From Candidatus Izimoplasma sp. ZiA1 (GTDB taxonomy: Bacteria > Bacillota_I > Bacilli_A > Izemoplasmatales > Izemoplasmataceae), in NCBI GenBank assembly GCA_002285055.1, contig NQYJ01000003.1, forward strand, positions 1 to 64,000: 64,000 nt of DNA, written 5' to 3'. Position 1 is the stretch's first letter; every line of letters starts with the position of its first letter. The notes under the pieces were generated by a model that was not told the DNA's origin, did not search any database, and saw only the letters and a list, made by a program, of their open reading frames with translations. Both the position numbers and the translations under genes were made by a program. Below, piece by piece: positions 60,221 through 64,000 of the stretch.

Positions 60221-62680
60221 ATGTTTGATCTCACTGTTGAAGCTTCATTATTCGTTTTGACAATTTCTTATTTTGTAAGTACGATAATCGTGTTTTTCAT
60301 TATGCAAAATTACAAGAAAAATTACAGGGGATTATTTGATTTTGTTATATTTTATGGTATTAGTACAATCGCAACACTATTAATTTTATTTAGAGTATAT
60401 CTCCCAACATTTTTAAGTGTATTTACTGCAAATATACTTTTATTAGTTGGGAGATTTTTCTTACTAGTTGGGATATTAAAATTTATTAATAAAAAATTTA
60501 AGTCATTATATATTATTAGTATCTCAATAGGGTATCTTTTTGCCTTTATATATTTTACTTATATCCTAAATCATTTGAATGCAAGAATAGTGATTTACTC
60601 GCTAACAATGATCTTTATTCATATGGTAATAATACTTAATGTTTTGTATGATGTTAAGAATAAAAAATACGCATTTAATTTTATGCTATGCATAAATTTA
60701 CTTATCGTTATAAACCTTATAATTAGAATAATTAGGCTGATAATAGCTAGAACATATACAAATAACCTATTTGAAATGTATAGTGATTCATACTTTATGG
60801 TTACCAAAGGTGTATTGGGTCTTGGTCTTGTAGTGGCACTATTCTCAATGATCAGTAGTAAACTAATGTATTCTTTAAAGGACATGAATAAAAACCTTTA
60901 TTTTTTCGCTAATATATACCGACATTCACCAATCCCTGTTTTAGTTGGAAGCGTTGATGGAGAAATTATACACTATAATACTGCATTTAAAGAACTAGTA
61001 GACTATAAATCTAGTGCAACTAATCGCCTTTTATGGGTTGATATTTTTTCTGTTGAAGATTTATCAAGTATTATGAGTGCTATTGAAAAAATTGATGTAG
61101 ATGAACATATATATATAGAACACATATATGTTAATAACTCATTAGAGAAACTTATCCCTGTTGACGTCACTATAAAAGTCTCTGAAAATAGCGGTAATTT
61201 ACCTTATTATGAGTTTTTTATCTTTAATGCAAGTGATAGAGTGATGACTGAGGAAAATCTAAGAGAAAGCGAAAGAAGTAAAGCCAGTTTACTTTCTAAC
61301 CTACCAGGATTTGCTTATAGATGTAAGAATGATGAGTTTTGGACAATGCAAGTTTTGAGTAAAGGCTTTGAGCGCATTACTGGATATAGAGTTGAAGAAT
61401 GTATAAATAATAAAGAGATAGCATATTCAGATATTATCTTAGATGAGTTTAAAGAGAAAGTTAAAAGTGATTGGGAAAAATGTATAACTTTAAACAAGGT
61501 TTATATTGGTGAATATAAAATAAGAACAAAATCAAACGAGGAACGTTGGGTATTTGAACAAGGAAATTTTGTTTCAAATGAATACGGAGAAGAATCAATT
61601 GAAGGTTATATAGCTGATATTACAGACAGAAAAGTTTTAGAAGAAAAACTAGAGTTTTTAAGCTTCCATGATCCTCTTACTGGTTTATATAATAGAAGAT
61701 ATATTGAAGAAGAGTTAGTAAGACTTGATACAAAAAGAAATCTTCCAATAACTTTAATTATGGGAGACTTAGATGGATTGAAATTTATTAATGATTCATT
61801 TGGACATCAATATGGAGATGAAATTATTAAAGTCGCTGCAAATGTTTTTAGAGAAAACTTTAGGAGCGATGATATAATAGCACGAGTTGGTGGAGATGAG
61901 TTTATGATTATCCTTCCAAAAACAACAAAGGATGAAGCAGATGAGATTATTGAAAGAATAACTCAAACCACAAAGAAAATCAAAAATACAAAAGTAGAGA
62001 TATCAATTTCGCTTGGATCCAGCTCGAAAACTAATGAATCATTAGATATGAAAAAAGTAATAAAAGATGCTGAGGATACAATGTATAAATCAAAACTCTA
62101 TAAATCACCATCGATTAGGAGAAACTCTATTGATACAATTTTAGCAACATTGTATGAAAAAGATATCTATAGCGAATCACACTCGAAAAACGTATCGAAA
62201 CTATCAACAGAAATTGCAAAAGTTTTAGGGATGTTAGATAAGGATATAAAAGAAGTGGAAACTGCAGGTTTACTTCATGATATAGGAAAAATTATTATTC
62301 CAACCGATATTTTAAATAGTTCAAAAAAACTTACAAAAGAAGAATTTCAGAAAGTAAAATCACATCCAGAAATTGGGTATAGAATACTGAATGCAATCAG
62401 AGATTTTAAAAGTATTTCATTAATTACTCTTTACCATCATGAAAGAATTGATGGATTAGGTTATCCAAAAGGTTTAAAGGGAGATGAAATCCCTGTTGCC
62501 TCAAGAATCATTAGTGTTGCTGATGCATATGATGCAATGACAAATGAAAGAAAATACAAAAAACAAATGACAAAAGACGAAGCGATAGAGGAACTTAAAA
62601 AAAACTCAGGAACTCAGTTTGATAAAAAAGTTGTGATTGCTTTATTAAAGTATTTACTGAAAACTAAAAGACAAGATTAA
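60221..62680 (+). CDS. Membrane PAS-GGDEF-HD-GYP cyclic di-GMP enzyme
   Basis: An 819-residue protein. Seven membrane helices (about 8-215), two PAS regions (about 225-335 and 350-470), a GGDEF domain with GGDEF in RVGGDEFMIIL, then HD-GYP (LLHDIGK, HHERIDGLGYP, ADAYDAMT). It may both make and hydrolyse c-di-GMP. GGAGTGG precedes the ATG. A hairpin terminator follows. It completes a c-di-GMP locus with the riboswitch-controlled cyclase upstream. Confidence 0.92.
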   Translation: MFDLTVEASLFVLTISYFVSTIIVFFIMQNYKKNYRGLFDFVIFYGISTIATLLILFRVYLPTFLSVFTANILLLVGRFFLLVGILKFINKKFKSLYIISISIGYLFAFIYFTYILNHLNARIVIYSLTMIFIHMVIILNVLYDVKNKKYAFNFMLCINLLIVINLIIRIIRLIIARTYTNNLFEMYSDSYFMVTKGVLGLGLVVALFSMISSKLMYSLKDMNKNLYFFANIYRHSPIPVLVGSVDGEIIHYNTAFKELVDYKSSATNRLLWVDIFSVEDLSSIMSAIEKIDVDEHIYIEHIYVNNSLEKLIPVDVTIKVSENSGNLPYYEFFIFNASDRVMTEENLRESERSKASLLSNLPGFAYRCKNDEFWTMQVLSKGFERITGYRVEECINNKEIAYSDIILDEFKEKVKSDWEKCITLNKVYIGEYKIRTKSNEERWVFEQGNFVSNEYGEESIEGYIADITDRKVLEEKLEFLSFHDPLTGLYNRRYIEEELVRLDTKRNLPITLIMGDLDGLKFINDSFGHQYGDEIIKVAANVFRENFRSDDIIARVGGDEFMIILPKTTKDEADEIIERITQTTKKIKNTKVEISISLGSSSKTNESLDMKKVIKDAEDTMYKSKLYKSPSIRRNSIDTILATLYEKDIYSESHSKNVSKLSTEIAKVLGMLDKDIKEVETAGLLHDIGKIIIPTDILNSSKKLTKEEFQKVKSHPEIGYRILNAIRDFKSISLITLYHHERIDGLGYPKGLKGDEIPVASRIISVADAYDAMTNERKYKKQMTKDEAIEELKKNSGTQFDKKVVIALLKYLLKTKRQD

Positions 62681-62700
62681 TATCTTGTCTTTTATAATTT
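62666..62700 (+). terminator. Hairpin terminator (weak T-tail)
   Basis: AAAAGACAAGAT / ATCTTGTCTTTT perfect 12-bp arms around TAAT, starting inside the end of the preceding gene; the T-run is short. Confidence 0.7.
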
Positions 62701-62737
62701 TATATAAAAGTTTATAATACTAACAATATCATTTTTA

Positions 62738-62753
62738 TGTAACATAGGTTACA
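62738..62753. promoter_or_regulatory. Palindrome upstream of the ABC importer
   Basis: TGTAAC ATAG GTTACA: perfect 6-4-6 inverted repeat, of the size and form bound by Crp/Fnr-family regulators. It lies 65 bases before the substrate-binding protein gene. Confidence 0.5.
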
Positions 62754-62818
62754 ATATTTATAACTTATTTATAGTATTATATAAATAGTGAAAATAACTT
62801 TAAAAAAAGGGTGATAAC

Positions 62819-63778
62819 ATGAAAAAAATTACTATATTAATGCTTTCTCTTTTTATATTTACCTCATTAGTAGGGTGTAAAAATAATGAGGAAAAAAAAG
62901 AACTAAGAATTATTGTTCCACTTGGTTCTCCTGCATTAGCACAAACTTACAATGAAAGTACTCTTGAATCTATAGGAGATAACATTAGTTATACTATTGA
63001 TGTTATTGTAGGTTCTGACCCTCTTGTTGCAGCATTTGGGAGTGGTAGTCACGATATTATATATGCTCCGACTAATTTAGGAGCTAAGTTAATTTCTTCT
63101 GGATTAGACTATAAGTTCGCCGCAACTGTTGTATTTGGGAATTTATATCTTGCAACTGGAACTGGAATTGAATTAACAATGGAATCTTTAGATGGTAAAA
63201 ATATTACAGTTTTTGGGCAGAATGCAACTCCTGAAATAATTCTAAATACAATTATAAACGAGTATGTTTACGATGTTCAACCGACATTTACTTATGTTGA
63301 TAGCGCTAGCCAGGCATTGGCTGATTTAATTACTGATAATAACAAAATTGTTCTATTAGCTGAACCGATGTTAAGTGTTGCTAGCTTACCAACAAACGTC
63401 GCAAATATTACCTCATTATCTTTACAAGATGAATGGGGGAAAATGACAGAATCAACATCATATCCTCAAGCAGGGATTTTTGTAAAAAGCTCGCTTGATA
63501 AGGATATAGTAGATAGCTATTTAAGCAAAATTGAGGAATCAGTTAATTACGCATCAACTAATACAGATGAGCTGGCACAATTAGCGGTAGATCTAGAGTA
63601 CGGTTTTCCTTTACAAGTTTTAAAGGGAGCAATACCAAGAAGTGGTTTAATGTTTATGAGTGCATTAGATTCAAAAACTGCAATTGAACTTTACTTTACA
63701 GAAATAATGGAAATTAATAGTAATCTTATTGGTGGAAGTTTGCCAGACACTAATTTTTACTATCAACCAAATGACTAA
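62819..63778 (+). CDS. NMT1/SsuA-type ABC transporter substrate-binding lipoprotein
   Basis: A 319-residue lipoprotein: signal peptide ending in LVGCK (lipobox Cys about 20), then a family-16 (SsuA/ThiY/NMT1-like) binding fold (LRIIVPLGSPALAQTY, VLLAEPMLSVA). Ligands of the family include taurine, nitrate and thiamine precursors; none can be chosen. AAAGGGTG precedes the ATG. It overlaps the following permease gene by 8 bases. Confidence 0.87.
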   Translation: MKKITILMLSLFIFTSLVGCKNNEEKKELRIIVPLGSPALAQTYNESTLESIGDNISYTIDVIVGSDPLVAAFGSGSHDIIYAPTNLGAKLISSGLDYKFAATVVFGNLYLATGTGIELTMESLDGKNITVFGQNATPEIILNTIINEYVYDVQPTFTYVDSASQALADLITDNNKIVLLAEPMLSVASLPTNVANITSLSLQDEWGKMTESTSYPQAGIFVKSSLDKDIVDSYLSKIEESVNYASTNTDELAQLAVDLEYGFPLQVLKGAIPRSGLMFMSALDSKTAIELYFTEIMEINSNLIGGSLPDTNFYYQPND

Positions 63779-64000
63779 AAAGAAAAATATTTATATTAGC
63801 CATTCACTTTCAACTCTATCTGTATTTATTTTAATATTAATATGGCAACTTTACTCAATAAAAATAAATAACTCTATAATTATGCCACAACCATTTGATG
63901 TTTTAGAAACACTATGGGAACTACTGATTTCCTTAAAAACATATTCAATTATACTAGCTACATTTAAAAGATTATTCATAACAATTGGTATATCAACATT
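63771..64000 (+). CDS. ABC transporter permease (SsuC/ThiX type), partial at window edge
   Basis: The first 76 codons of a permease beginning MTKKKNIYISHSLSTLSVFI; one membrane helix (about 10-30) and the early loop IIMPQPFDVLETLWELLIS, as in the SsuC/TauC family. The rest lies outside the window. It overlaps the substrate-binding gene by 8 bases, so translation is coupled. Confidence 0.8.
   Translation, partial: MTKKKNIYISHSLSTLSVFILILIWQLYSIKINNSIIMPQPFDVLETLWELLISLKTYSIILATFKRLFITIGIST

Noticed and set aside
1..64000. UGA read as tryptophan (Mollicutes code 4)
   Set aside because: TGA ends several complete genes (for example 31338-31340 and the gene ending 44964), and Trp codons are TGG, so the standard code fits.

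Overview
The window is AT-rich, densely packed DNA from a low-GC Gram-positive relative. TAA is the usual stop, with some TAG and TGA, and Trp is TGG, so UGA is a stop here; this argues against Mycoplasma-type code 4. The gene set (PTS with PRD regulator, HPr with both phosphorylation sites, T-box, CcpA-like cre site, LTA-synthase-like protein, TypA, RsgA, GGDEF/HD-GYP proteins, Hcp) fits Bacillota or a deep Mollicutes-like lineage such as the Acholeplasma/Izemoplasma/Haloplasma group. That placement is inference. No phage, IS element, CRISPR array, rRNA or tRNA was seen.

Layout. 1-7.6 kb (+): end of a TetR-like regulator, a THUMP RNA methyltransferase, a BaiN/YhiN flavoprotein, a membrane protein, an AlkZ/YcaQ-type glycosylase, a methyltransferase-phosphotransferase fusion, xpt and a GNAT. 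7.6-14.2 kb (-): a sugar PTS operon with PRD/EIIA regulator, EIIB, EIIC (Ula type), split transketolase, a transaldolase-like protein and HPr, with a palindrome and a perfect cre match upstream. 14.5-17.7 kb (+): a frameshifted LTA-synthase-like gene and a sigma-region-2-like membrane protein. 17.8-20.9 kb (-): a TetR-controlled ABC-2 exporter with two clear operators. 21.1-24.6 kb (+): ArsR/DUF2087 regulator, lipoprotein metallopeptidase and two half-size permeases. 24.6-27.1 kb (-): a T-box-controlled amino-acid ABC importer. 27.2-29 kb: a tail-anchored ankyrin protein. 29-30.6 kb (-): two decayed genes (SIS-domain and ceramidase-like) broken by several frameshifts. 30.7-36.3 kb (+): a cysteine-bearing Crp/Fnr regulator with hcp, a fluoride riboswitch with a cation/proton antiporter, a DUF2188 protein and a GGDEF protein.

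36.4-48.8 kb: LytTR regulator with a coiled-coil membrane partner, hydrolase, SOUL protein, an ArsR-permease-thioredoxin operon (-), an EEP phosphatase/nuclease, typA, a methyltransferase, DUF3795 protein, a second antiporter, an Ldh-family dehydrogenase and a Cys-rich protein of unknown role. 48.8-54.3 kb: a 19-codon small gene with its own promoter and terminator, rsgA, an HTH membrane protein with a Cys-rich partner, a CMD-family protein, an RluF-type pseudouridine synthase, a NUDIX hydrolase and a pirin. 54.4-57.7 kb: a tightly coupled five-gene operon (NfU-like protein, cytoplasmic binding-protein-like protein, HypB-like GTPase, ABC ATPase without permease, zinc-ribbon protein). It is the best candidate in the window for an undescribed system, perhaps for metal or Fe-S cofactor handling. 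57.8-64 kb: a GNAT, a c-di-GMP-I riboswitch in front of a GGDEF gene, a YwaF-like membrane protein, a PAS-GGDEF-HD-GYP protein, and the start of an NMT1/SsuA-type ABC importer operon cut by the window edge.

Cis-regulation is unusually readable: three riboregulators (T-box, fluoride, c-di-GMP-I), paired TetR operators, an ArsR-type inverted repeat and a cre site. In several genes the apparent GTG start is really part of a GAGGTG-type ribosome binding site, and the true start is an ATG or TTG a few codons downstream.
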